Assembly: GCA_963747755.1 (NCBI GenBank)
Contig: CAVVGK010000011.1
Location: 186,001-250,000 of the forward strand
Length of the DNA stretch: 64,000 nucleotides
Reading direction: 5' to 3'
From: DATFVA01 sp963747755
GTDB taxonomy: Bacteria; Bacteroidota; Ignavibacteria; Ignavibacteriales; Ignavibacteriaceae
Shown piece by piece: positions 53,940 to 63,383 of this stretch; position 1 is the stretch's first letter; each line of letters opens with the position of its first letter. The position numbers and the translations under genes are program-made. Below the pieces are notes generated by a model. It saw nothing but the letters and a program-made list of their open reading frames with translations. It made no database searches and was not told where the DNA came from.

Positions 53940-54430
53940 AGAATAAACCTCTTTTTCTGAATTTTCTTAATAATGAACAAAATAGATTAAAACTCTACTC
54001 TAAATTTATAAAATAATCTCATTTATTGGATTAAATTATGATTAAATCTAGTTTCTTTTTATTAAAAGCTTGTTAAATTTACTATTAGTTTTTCTGGTTG
54101 AGGCGTGCATATTCATATCTTTTAAGCGGTTCACCCTCAAGATCATACATTTGAATGCGTCATTTTAGGAATATTTACTGGTTAATTCTCAATTTAATAT
54201 TTTGGCCTGACCAGGTACCAGCATTCAACAAAGAATGCATCGCTTTCGGTGGCATATATATTGAAAATGATCGGTGGATATTATACAAAATCTATTTTTG
54301 TTTTCATACAAGAATTGGAAGCTTTGTGTCTGTGCTCAATTAACTGCTATCACAGAGTAAAGAGGCTTAATTTTATAAATTGAAACATTATTTAACTGAA
54401 GTCTAAGGAGCAAGGAGTTATAAAATAGGA
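53940..54430. other. Divergent promoter region of the glycan locus
   Basis: The 491 bases lie between the divergent aminotransferase and export-protein genes and should contain both promoters. A 62-codon frame (54155-54343) has no convincing ribosome site or homology and I discount it. A sigma-54-like element is listed separately. Confidence 0.5.
54250..54264 (+). promoter_or_regulatory. Weak sigma-54-like promoter candidate
   Basis: TGGCAT, five bases, then TTGA: correct -24/-12 spacing with two mismatches to TGGCAC-N5-TTGC. It lies 166 bases before the Wza-like gene, so a long leader would be implied. Confidence 0.3.
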
Positions 54431-55045
54431 ATGAGAAATCTTAAAACATTTGCCATTTTTGTTCTTTCTATATTGCCATTTTTTACCACAGCAGTTGAGG
54501 CTCAGTTTTTAAATCCCGGTGATGGTGTGAGGATAACTTTTTTTAATATATCGGATAAAATTTCCGGTGATTATTATATACAGCAGGATGGAAAAATCCA
54601 GCTCCCATATGTGGGGTTGATTTCTACAGCGCAAAAACCATATCCAGAAATAAAGAATGAAATTACATTCAAATATGATTCCCTATATAGAAACCCTGAA
54701 CTAACAGTACAACCCTTATACAAAATTAACATACTCGGTGAGGTAAGATCGCCGGGATATTACAACGTTACTGACGTTGAGAAATTAACCGGTATTTTTG
54801 CTCTCGCAGGTGGAGTTACCGGAGATGCCGATCTTGATAATGTCTATATAATCAGGAATGAGAAGGAAATAGACCTTGACGCTCAAAATTTAATTGAGAG
54901 CGGCAGTACAATGGGTGATATAGGTTTACAATCCGGTGATAGGATTTTTGTTCCTAAGACCTGGTGGGCAAATGCCAGAAGTGTGACGATTATTCTTTCG
55001 GTAGTTTCGGCGTTAGTAACTATTGCAGTACTATTTCTTCGATAA
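54431..55045 (+). CDS. Wza-like polysaccharide export protein (poly_export/SLBB)
   Basis: A 204-residue secreted protein. A signal peptide (about 1-24, VEAQ) is followed by the polysaccharide-export domain (LNPGDGVRI, GKIQLPYVGLI). One SLBB-type ligand-binding domain has ILGEVRSPGYYNV and LAGGVTGDA. A C-terminal hydrophobic helix (about 183-203) may span the outer membrane as in Wza. It is shorter than E. coli Wza, with one SLBB domain and no lipobox Cys after the signal. It is the first gene of the plus-strand export operon, 61 bases before the Wzc-like kinase. Confidence 0.9.
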   Translation: MRNLKTFAIFVLSILPFFTTAVEAQFLNPGDGVRITFFNISDKISGDYYIQQDGKIQLPYVGLISTAQKPYPEIKNEITFKYDSLYRNPELTVQPLYKINILGEVRSPGYYNVTDVEKLTGIFALAGGVTGDADLDNVYIIRNEKEIDLDAQNLIESGSTMGDIGLQSGDRIFVPKTWWANARSVTIILSVVSALVTIAVLFLR

Positions 55046-55106
55046 AAAAATATCGATTATGAGAGCGAACTTAGGAAATTTAAAATGACAGAGGAAATTG
55101 ATAGAT

Positions 55107-57632
55107 ATGAATGATAATAATAATAATACAACTCCCAATAAAAGGTTAAATGAAAAACACCCTGAGAAAACATTGGGTGAGATCCTGCAGATAATTAACA
55201 GGAGAAAGTCAATATTGATTTTATCTATTGTTATAACCCTTATTTTAGCAGGAATGTATTCATTTTTGTCCAAGCCTGTCTATGAATCAACTGTGGTTCT
55301 AAAAAAAGATAAAACCCAGGACTCTAAATCTCCCACGGATTTAATGAGCATCGTGAATCTGCAGTCTTCAGATGAAATAGAAACTGAAATGGAGTTGGTC
55401 GAAACCTGGAGTGTTTATAGTAAAGTGATAGATAATCTCAATCTTTTTCTGCACGTAGACCGGATAGAATTACCTTCAGGAGATCATATCAATATAAATA
55501 AGTCCCTTATTAATTATTATAATCCAGATTATTTTAACAACCCCCCGGGAAATATTTCACTCCCGCAATTTGTAGAGGTCAAATTAAAAGATCTCAATGC
55601 AGCTTCAAGTTTGTATATTGAAATTACCAAAGATAAAACTTATCGCATCTACAATACAGAGAATGATAGTCTCATAAAATCAACTTTCGACACGAATGCT
55701 GGGGTATTTCATCTGGATAAATTAAATATGGTCTTATACTGGCCGGATGCAGTCCCCGGGAGTAAAGTTTATTTTACGATCGACAATTACTACAAAACAA
55801 TGGAGAAGCTCAAAAGTATGGTTTCTCTGGATCATAAAATTAAGACTAATGTATTTTCTATATCGGTTAAAAATAATTCTCCATATGCCGCTGCTTTAAT
55901 TGCCAATACTATAACCGAAAAATTCAGAGATTCAAGAATAGATCAGCAAAAACAGACTATAAAATACTCATTTGATTTCGTTGATAAACAGCTTGAAGAA
56001 ATGCAGGAAAAATTAAAAGAAGCTGAAAAAAACCTGAGCGAATTTAAAGCGAGCGGACAGATTATGACTATTGATGCAAGTTCGAATGAACTGGTAAAAT
56101 ATTTGAGTAACCTGGAAGCAGAAAAGATGAGTACAGAACTCCAACTTACAGATTATAAAAATAAACTTTCAGATATGAAAGGACAGCTTCAATCGAGTGG
56201 ATATTTTGATCAGAGCCTCCTCACCCCTGAGAGAAACGATGTAAGCGGATCTCCATTTGCTTCTTTAATGAAGCAATTATCTGATCTGGAACTCCAGCGC
56301 CTGCAGCTTCTACAAAAAAGAACTGAAAATCACCCGGATGTTCAGGCAGTCGATGAACAGATAAAAATGGTAAAACAAAAACTTGCATCTTACAATCAGA
56401 ATACTTTGACTGCATATCAGATTATGATAAATTCACTCGATAAAAAATTGCTTCAGATTACAAATATGATGTCAAAATATGAAGTAAAAATGGAAAGACT
56501 TCCAGGCCAGGAAAACAAATTAGCAGGATTAATGCGACAGAAGGAAGTATATGAAAAGATATTCACAATGCTTCTTGATAAGCGAGAAGAAATGCGCATG
56601 GCCGAGTTGTCTAAATTGCAGGATATAGTCGTTGTAGATCCTGCTCACGAACCTGTAGATCCTATTTTTCCAAAGAAAACTTTTAATATGATGGCCGGGT
56701 TATTAGCAGGTCTCTTTATAGGATTAATAGGGATTTTTATTACAGAAGTTAAAAATAAAAAACTTGTTAGTCTGGATGATATCGAAAGCGATTTTGATTT
56801 ACCAATATTCACTATTATACCCGATTATCCTAAGAATGTTAAAGAAAAAATAAATGATCACAATAATAAGCAGGATCAGTTTGTCACATTGATGGATACC
56901 CAGGATGGTTTCAAAGAAACTTTTCGGCTCCTTAAAACAAAATTGCTATTCCAATTTGAGGGAAAAGAAAAAATATTTATGGTAACAAGCTGCGAAGAAA
57001 ATACAGGAAAGACAACCATCGTCTCTAACCTTGCATTATCTATAGCCCAGGAGAAGAAACGGGTTTTAATTATGGATTGTGATCTCAAAAAGGGAACCAT
57101 CTCAAATCAATTCGGCATCTCATTAAAAGCTCCGGGTTTGATTGATTATCTTATCGGAAAGGATGCCAAACCTTTTATTCATACAAATGTAATAGGAAGA
57201 GTTGATATCCTGACAGCCGGAGGAACAAGAGAAGATTCAAGTGAGCTCCTCAATTCAGAAAAGATGCTTTCATTATTTAAGGTGATTGACACTTCTTACT
57301 ATGATTTTATTATAATGGATACTCCCCCGGTAACAAGAGTGGTTGATACACTTATCCTGGGAAAGTCAGTTCAGAACGCCATCCTGGTCGTCAGACCGAA
57401 TCATTCATTTAAGGAAGGCGTTAAGTGGGGAATCGATGAATTAAACCAGGCGAATATCAAAATTCATGGCCTGGTTATTAATGCCGCAGAAATAAAGGAA
57501 TCCTCGTATCGTTATAGATATGGATATGGATATGGATACGGATACGGCTATGGAAATGGAAAATCTGACAGCCAGCACCATAAAACTAATGGTAATGCAC
57601 CCGGCAAAGTTGCAGAAACAACAACAAAATAA
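55107..57632 (+). CDS. Wzc-like chain-length determinant and tyrosine autokinase
   Basis: About 841 residues from ATG 55107. A TTG nine bases earlier is too close to the AGAGGA ribosome site. The Wzz domain has a first membrane helix (about 32-53), a long periplasmic coiled coil (about 260-500) and a second helix near 530 (MMAGLLAGLFIGLIGIF). The cytoplasmic BY-kinase (about 580-790) has Walker A EENTGKTT, Walker A' LIMDCDLKKG and Walker B FIIMDTPP. The tail holds a Tyr-Gly repeat beginning near residue 801, the expected autophosphorylation cluster. It controls polymer length and export with the Wza-like protein. Confidence 0.93.
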   Translation: MNDNNNNTTPNKRLNEKHPEKTLGEILQIINRRKSILILSIVITLILAGMYSFLSKPVYESTVVLKKDKTQDSKSPTDLMSIVNLQSSDEIETEMELVETWSVYSKVIDNLNLFLHVDRIELPSGDHININKSLINYYNPDYFNNPPGNISLPQFVEVKLKDLNAASSLYIEITKDKTYRIYNTENDSLIKSTFDTNAGVFHLDKLNMVLYWPDAVPGSKVYFTIDNYYKTMEKLKSMVSLDHKIKTNVFSISVKNNSPYAAALIANTITEKFRDSRIDQQKQTIKYSFDFVDKQLEEMQEKLKEAEKNLSEFKASGQIMTIDASSNELVKYLSNLEAEKMSTELQLTDYKNKLSDMKGQLQSSGYFDQSLLTPERNDVSGSPFASLMKQLSDLELQRLQLLQKRTENHPDVQAVDEQIKMVKQKLASYNQNTLTAYQIMINSLDKKLLQITNMMSKYEVKMERLPGQENKLAGLMRQKEVYEKIFTMLLDKREEMRMAELSKLQDIVVVDPAHEPVDPIFPKKTFNMMAGLLAGLFIGLIGIFITEVKNKKLVSLDDIESDFDLPIFTIIPDYPKNVKEKINDHNNKQDQFVTLMDTQDGFKETFRLLKTKLLFQFEGKEKIFMVTSCEENTGKTTIVSNLALSIAQEKKRVLIMDCDLKKGTISNQFGISLKAPGLIDYLIGKDAKPFIHTNVIGRVDILTAGGTREDSSELLNSEKMLSLFKVIDTSYYDFIIMDTPPVTRVVDTLILGKSVQNAILVVRPNHSFKEGVKWGIDELNQANIKIHGLVINAAEIKESSYRYRYGYGYGYGYGYGNGKSDSQHHKTNGNAPGKVAETTTK
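57519..57554 (+). repeat. Hexanucleotide repeat encoding Tyr-Gly x6
   Basis: Six tandem 6-base units (TATGGA and variants TACGGA/TACGGC) in frame with the kinase gene encode the tyrosine-rich tail. Slippage would add or remove Tyr-Gly pairs without changing frame. Confidence 0.85.
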
Positions 57633-57695
57633 TATCTTTATTTAAGGATTTTCAAAGCAGTTAAAAATAACTGTCCACCTTAAACTCAACATCAA

Positions 57696-58721
57696 ATGAA
57701 GCCTGTAAATCCCGCAGAAGAAAAAAATTGGAATAACTTAATATTGGATCATTCAGAATATTCAATATTCCATACTTCCAACTGGACACAAGTTTTGATT
57801 GATACTTATAATTATTCTCCAAATTATCTGGTTGCAATTGATGCATCTAACAATTTATCTACAGTTATCCCTTTTATGGAAATAAAAAGTCATCTAACGG
57901 GAAAGCGGGGGGTTTCATTGCCATTCACAGACTTCTGTAGCCTTATAAGCAATTTAAATTACGACCAGGTATTTGATGAATTAATTGATTTTGCAAATAT
58001 GAAAGATTGGAAGTTTATGGAATTCCGAGGGGGTGATAGATTTTTTAATGGAATTCCTCCATCTTCTTTTTATTATCATCATACTTTGGATTTAACTAAA
58101 GGTAAGGATCAAATCTATTCTGGGTTCTGTGACACAACCAGGAGAAATATTAAGAGAGCTGTTAGAGAAAGTATTAAAGTCAATATCTTGAGTAATCCTG
58201 AAGCAATGGATTCTTTTTACAAATTAAATTGTATAACAAGAAAGAAGCATGGACTACCTCCGCAACCCTACAGTTTTTTTAAAAATATTCAACAGCATAT
58301 CATTTCAAGAGGTCTCGGATTTATTACCCTAGCTTTTTATAAGAATACACCTATTGCGGGTGCTGTGTTTTTCCACTTTGGCAGAAAAGCCTTATATAAG
58401 TTCGGTGCTTCAGAAACTAAGTTTTTACATTTGCGGCCTAATAATATCATAATGTGGGAAACTATAAATCATTTAATCACCAGCGGATTCAAACAATTAA
58501 GTTTTGGTAAAACCGAACCGAATAATTCCGGATTGAGACGGTTCAAACTAGGCTGGGGATCGAGTGAGGAACGGATATTTACTTATAAATATGATCTCTT
58601 AAAAGAAAAATTTGTCCCCAATCAGGATTCATCAAGGGGATTTCACAATAATCTCTTCCGATTGCTACCTATTTCTGTCCTAAAATTTGTAGGTAATAAA
58701 ATGTACAGGCACTTAGGCTAG
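57696..58721 (+). CDS. FemAB/GNAT-like acyl- or aminoacyltransferase
   Basis: A 341-residue protein with the FemAB-like double-GNAT pattern: IFHTSNWTQVLIDTY, PFTDFCSLI, RRNIKRAVRES and a C-terminal YKFGASE...FGKTEPNNSGLRRFK region. Relatives occur in exopolysaccharide loci, where they are thought to attach amino acids or acyl groups to a glycan or lipid-linked sugar. No signal peptide or membrane segment is seen. It lies 63 bases after the kinase gene and is probably part of the same export operon. The exact substrate is unknown. Confidence 0.82.
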   Translation: MKPVNPAEEKNWNNLILDHSEYSIFHTSNWTQVLIDTYNYSPNYLVAIDASNNLSTVIPFMEIKSHLTGKRGVSLPFTDFCSLISNLNYDQVFDELIDFANMKDWKFMEFRGGDRFFNGIPPSSFYYHHTLDLTKGKDQIYSGFCDTTRRNIKRAVRESIKVNILSNPEAMDSFYKLNCITRKKHGLPPQPYSFFKNIQQHIISRGLGFITLAFYKNTPIAGAVFFHFGRKALYKFGASETKFLHLRPNNIIMWETINHLITSGFKQLSFGKTEPNNSGLRRFKLGWGSSEERIFTYKYDLLKEKFVPNQDSSRGFHNNLFRLLPISVLKFVGNKMYRHLG

Positions 58722-58793
58722 TGAGAAACTTTTACATTAACCTTAGTAATCTCTTTTTCAAGAACATTTAATCAGCTTTAATTACGTTTACTT

Positions 58794-60906
58794 ATGTACA
58801 GAATATTTTATTTTATCAAACCTTCAATCCCAAGGAAAATACAAATCTTATTAAGAAGTTTTTTTGCAAAAAAGATAGAAAAAAAACATAAAGAAGTATG
58901 GCCTATAGTCAAGACCTCTGACAAAAAACCTATAAATTGGAAAGGTTGGCCGGATAAGAAAAAATTCGCACTCATTTTAACTCATGATGTAGAGCATCAA
59001 CATGGATATGACCGTGTTTTAGATCTGATGCAGCTTGAGAAAGATATGGGGTTTAAAAGTTCCTTTAACTTTGTTCCGGAAAGGGATTATATAGTAGAGA
59101 AATCCCTGATGGAGACATTAAAGACTAATGGGTTTGAGACTGGGGTTCAGGGACTTTATCATGATGGGAAACTATATTCATCAAGAAAAGAATTTCTCAG
59201 GAGGGCTGAAAAAATAAATCATTATCTGAAGGATTGGGGGGCAACCGGATTTCGTTCTCCTGCGATGCATCATAACCTGGAATGGCTGCTAGATCTAAAC
59301 ATCAATTATGATTTGTCGACCTTTGATACTGACCCTTTTGAGCCGCAATCTGACGGAACAGAAACCATATTCCCTTTCCTTGTTAAAGGGAAAAATGGCA
59401 GGCAATATGTCGAAATGCCTTATACTTTGCCACAGGATAGTACTTTATTTATCATATTAAAAGAAAAAGATATCAGGGTTTGGAAGAAAAAGCTTGATTG
59501 GATTGTTGATAATGGGGGGATGGCACTTCTTAACGTTCATCCTGATTACATTAATTTTGATGAGAGAAAAAGCGGATATGAAGAATTTCCATTGTCGCAT
59601 TACATTGAATTTTTGCAATATATAAAGGATAAGTACTGGGAAATATGCTGGAATGTCCTTCCGAATATGGTTGTAAATTCAAAACTATGCGATAGTTTTA
59701 ATATACTTGAAATTCAAAATTTGGCTCCTCAAAAAAAAGTATGTATGGTCGTACAAAGTAATTTTAACCTGGATCCAAGAGTACGGAGACAGGCCAGAGC
59801 TCTGATAGATGCAGGCTTCAGCGTGGATATTTTATGCCTGGGAGCTGCTGATCAGGCCAAGACGGATATCGTGAATGGAATTGTTGTAAGAAGAATCATG
59901 AAAGTATTTCCTAAGAAATCAGTCTCAATATATCTATTATATTCAACCATTTACTTCATAAAAACCTTCTTCACTTTATTGCGGCTATCATTTAAAAAAA
60001 GATACTCACTCATCCAAATCCATAATATGCCGGATCATCTTGTTTTTGTGGCTTTTTTCCAAAGGGTTTTCGGAATTCCTGTGCTCCTTGACATTCATGA
60101 TCTGACTTTAGAACTTTTCCGTGAAAAATGGTCAAAATTATTATTCAATATCACATTCCCATTTCTAAGGTTGTTTGAATATATCTCCTGTAAATTTTCA
60201 ACTCATATTTTAACAGTTACCCAGCAGTGTGTTGATATATTGAATAAGAGAGGAGTACCAAAAGAAAAATTAACCCTGATTCTTAATGCTGCTGATCAGA
60301 CCCGTTTTCCGTTTTATAAAGATAGAATTTTTAAGAAACATGAGGGCGATGTAAAAATCTTTTATCATGGGACGATCGCCAAAAGATTCGGATTGCATCT
60401 GGTTATTGAAGCTATGCCGGAAGTGTTATCTCAGTTACCCGGCAGTCGATTATATTTATACGGCAGCGGGGATAGTGATTATCTAGCTTACATAAATCAA
60501 TTAGTTAAGAGACTTAACCTTGAAGAAAACATACTAGTGCCTGGAACCATTCCCTATGATAAGGTTAATGAGTATTTAAAAGGATATGGATATCGGGATT
60601 GTCCCCTACCTCGACACATCTTATATGAACCTAGCTCTTTCGACCAAGGCCTTTGAATATATCTCTAGCGGTCTCCCTATTTGTGCTTCCAGGCTAGAAG
60701 CTACAAATACAATATTCAGAGAATGCAGCATTAGCTATTTTGATCCAAATAATTTAAGGGAAGTATCTGATAAAATAATCTTTCTGGCAAAAAACCCGGA
60801 TTTACAGGAAACTCAGGTCAGATCAGCCTTAGAAGATATTAGTAAAATTTCAGGTCAGGCTATGCAAGATAGATATCTGGATGTAATTAATAGCTTAATT
60901 AAATAA
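58794..60906 (+). pseudogene. Polysaccharide deacetylase-glycosyltransferase (GT4) fusion, frameshifted
   Basis: The first 620 residues combine a NodB-like deacetylase (about 58-290: LILTHDVEHQHGYD, TGFRSPAMHHN, LLNVHPDY) with a GT4 glycosyltransferase (from about 318: VVQSNFNLDPRVRRQARAL, IHNMPDHLVF, FYHGTIAKRFGL). The frame ends at YLKGYGYRD. The normal continuation, DMDIGIVPYLDTSYMN and the GT4 E-x7-E region LSTKAFEYISSGLP, is in another frame up to 60906. Losing one A from the AAAA run at 60578-60581 restores YLKDMDIGIVPY. The intact protein would have about 703 residues. The frameshift is either real or a homopolymer sequencing error. The deacetylase would remove N-acetyl groups while the GT adds a sugar to the same glycan. 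Confidence 0.85.
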
Positions 60907-60967
60907 AGAACTAAAAACTAATTAAATCGATTCTTTTTCCTGCTTCAAATATATTAGAAGGTATCTA

Positions 60968-62173
60968 GTGCGGGTTTTAATGATAGCTCAGTCAAGTTAT
61001 AATTACGATGCAAGAATAGTTCGATATTGTAAGGCGTTAAGGGAGGTTGGGGCGGAAATCCATGTTATTTGTCTAAATTACGGCAAGCAAAATAAAACCG
61101 AGGAAATCGATGGAATCAAGTTATTCAGAGTTATGAAATCATTTAATCAAGATATTATTATTTCATACATATTTTTCTCCTTAATATTTTTAATTAAATC
61201 ATTGTTCAAAACTATTGTTTTGATGACAAAGCATGAATATTCCGTTGCTCATATTCACAATATGCCTGACTATCTCGTCTTCTCGGCAATTCCTCTTAAG
61301 CTTAGAGGAGTACCTGTACTACTGGATATCCATGATCTCACAATGGAATTATTTAAGGATAAATGGTCAGAGAAAAAGTTTGCCCGGTATAAATCATTTT
61401 TAAAATTCTCCGAAAGGATATCTTGTACTTTCGCTGACAAGATTATCACGGTTACAAAAGAGTGCGTTGATAAGCTGGTAAGTCGTGGAATCAAAGAAAG
61501 TAAGATCTCACTGATAATGAATTCTCCAGATGATAAAAGTTTTTCATTCGATACGGAACGTTTTTTAAAGCATGAGACAGCTAAATTTAAAATATTATAT
61601 AATGGGACTATTGCAAAAAGGTTCGGGTTACACTATACGATCAAAGCAATGAAAAATGTTGTTAGCTCAATTCCCGCCATCGAGTTTCATATTTACGGTA
61701 ATATTGAAAATCACCATACCAGAGAGTTGCGGGAATTATCAAAAAACTTAAACCTCAGCGACAAAATATTTTTTCACCCTTTGATCCCATATCAGAAGAT
61801 CAACGAGCTTCTTAAATCTTTCGACCTAGGAATGGTGACCTATGAAAAATCAGAAGACATGAACCTTGCATTCCCAACCAAAGCGGGTGAATATGCACTT
61901 ACAGGTCTTCCTTTTATTATTTCTGACCTGATATCTGTTAAGAACATATTTACATCAGATAGTGTGGTTTATATTAATCCTGAGGATACCGAAGCTTTGT
62001 CGAAAAGTATAATTAGCCTGTACACTGATCCCGGGTATAGAAAAATGTTGGCCTACAATGCATATAAAGACGTGCAAAGAATAACCTGGGAAATTATGAA
62101 GAATAAATATTTTATTCTCATTAATCCTTATGCTCTGAAAAATAAAATTGCCAGAAAAAAACACTCAGGATGA
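60968..62173 (+). CDS. Family 4 glycosyltransferase
   Basis: A 401-residue GT-B enzyme from GTG 60968, with AGAAGG upstream. The N-terminus is VLMIAQSSYNYDARIVRYC. Acceptor-domain motifs IHNMPDYLVF and LLDIHDLTMELFKDKWS, and donor-domain motifs YNGTIAKRFGLHY and AFPTKAGEYALTGLP, are visible. It is clearly paralogous to the GT4 half of the preceding fusion gene, sharing the IHNMPD and LLDIHDLT blocks, so the pair arose by duplication. It probably adds a neighbouring sugar of the repeat unit. Confidence 0.92.
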   Translation: MRVLMIAQSSYNYDARIVRYCKALREVGAEIHVICLNYGKQNKTEEIDGIKLFRVMKSFNQDIIISYIFFSLIFLIKSLFKTIVLMTKHEYSVAHIHNMPDYLVFSAIPLKLRGVPVLLDIHDLTMELFKDKWSEKKFARYKSFLKFSERISCTFADKIITVTKECVDKLVSRGIKESKISLIMNSPDDKSFSFDTERFLKHETAKFKILYNGTIAKRFGLHYTIKAMKNVVSSIPAIEFHIYGNIENHHTRELRELSKNLNLSDKIFFHPLIPYQKINELLKSFDLGMVTYEKSEDMNLAFPTKAGEYALTGLPFIISDLISVKNIFTSDSVVYINPEDTEALSKSIISLYTDPGYRKMLAYNAYKDVQRITWEIMKNKYFILINPYALKNKIARKKHSG

Positions 62174-62372
62174 ATTTGTCAATATTTCTTAATATAGATT
62201 TGTAATTATCTAAATAACTGTGATATGTATAAATACTTGAATCATGTTTTTTTATAAGTTTTGATACCCTATTGACTAAGGATTTACAGATGAATATAGT
62301 TTTGTGAATCCGGAATCCTTAAAAGATTAAGAATAATTTTAATAACCGATAATTTAAGAGAAATATTTACTT

Positions 62373-63377
62373 ATGAAAAAAGCAATAATCACAGGCATCA
62401 CAGGACAGGACGGATCTTACCTTAGTAAATTCCTTTTAAGTAAGGGTTATAAAGTTATTGGAATTACAAGGAGTCTGCAGCAGGGAAAACTTGATGGACT
62501 GAACTTCCTCGAAATTGAAAACGAAGTTGAGTTAGTAGAAGCAAATGTTTTCGATCTGTCCAATATTGTCCGGCTTCTTGAAAAATTTAAACCCGATGAG
62601 TTTTATAATCTTGCAGCACAGAGTTCCGTAGGATTATCTTTTGAGCAGCCGATTGGGACTCTAGAGTTTAACATTATCTCTGTCGCTAATATACTCGAAG
62701 CCATAAGAATTGTTAATAAAGATATAAGGTTTTATCAATCTTCAAGCAGCGAAATGTTTGGCAATGTGCCAAAAGAATCCTTACCTGTGAATGAAAATTT
62801 CATCATACATCCTGCCAGTCCATATGCGATATCAAAAGCTTCTTCGCATTGGATCTGTGTTAATTACAGGGAAGCTTACAACTTATTTATTTCAAGTGGC
62901 ATATTATTTAACCATGAATCAGTATTGCGAAGGCCTAATTTTGTCACTAAAAAAATCATATCCGGAGCTCTTAAAATTAAAAGTGGACAGCTTCAAAAGC
63001 TAAAAGTGGGAAATACTTCAATATTACGTGATTGGGGCTATGCTCCGAACTATATCGAAGCTATGTGGACAATGTTGAATGTAGATAGGCCGGATGACTA
63101 TATTATTTGCACCGGCGAAGCCCATACATTACAGGAATTTATCGAAAAAACTTTCAATAAACTTGACCTGGATGCCTCTGAATATGTTGAAATAGATACC
63201 TCACTCCTACGTCCGGTAGACCTTGAGATAATTTATGGCGATTCGGATAAAGCCAAACGAGAACTCAATTGGAGATACAGTTTAACATTTGATGAATTAA
63301 TTGAAAAATTAGTTGAAGATGAGATAAAGCACAATAATTGGAGAAAGAAAAATTACGAAAAGACTTTTGCGGGATAA
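62373..63377 (+). CDS. gmd: GDP-mannose 4,6-dehydratase
   Basis: A 334-residue extended SDR that converts GDP-mannose to GDP-4-keto-6-deoxymannose, precursor of GDP-fucose, GDP-rhamnose or GDP-perosamine. Motifs are the NADP site ITGITGQDGSYLSKFLL, YNLAAQSSVGLSF, the catalytic SSSEMFGN and SPYAISKASSH (YxxxK), FNHES and RPVDLEIIYGD. It probably feeds a deoxy-sugar into the surface glycan. It is preceded by 199 noncoding bases, so it may have its own promoter. Confidence 0.93.
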   Translation: MKKAIITGITGQDGSYLSKFLLSKGYKVIGITRSLQQGKLDGLNFLEIENEVELVEANVFDLSNIVRLLEKFKPDEFYNLAAQSSVGLSFEQPIGTLEFNIISVANILEAIRIVNKDIRFYQSSSSEMFGNVPKESLPVNENFIIHPASPYAISKASSHWICVNYREAYNLFISSGILFNHESVLRRPNFVTKKIISGALKIKSGQLQKLKVGNTSILRDWGYAPNYIEAMWTMLNVDRPDDYIICTGEAHTLQEFIEKTFNKLDLDASEYVEIDTSLLRPVDLEIIYGDSDKAKRELNWRYSLTFDELIEKLVEDEIKHNNWRKKNYEKTFAG

Positions 63378-63383
63378 ATAAAA

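Noticed and set aside
54155..54343. A 62-codon plus-strand frame in the divergent glycan promoter region
   Set aside because: There is no clear ribosome site or family resemblance. It lies where promoters of two divergent genes are expected.
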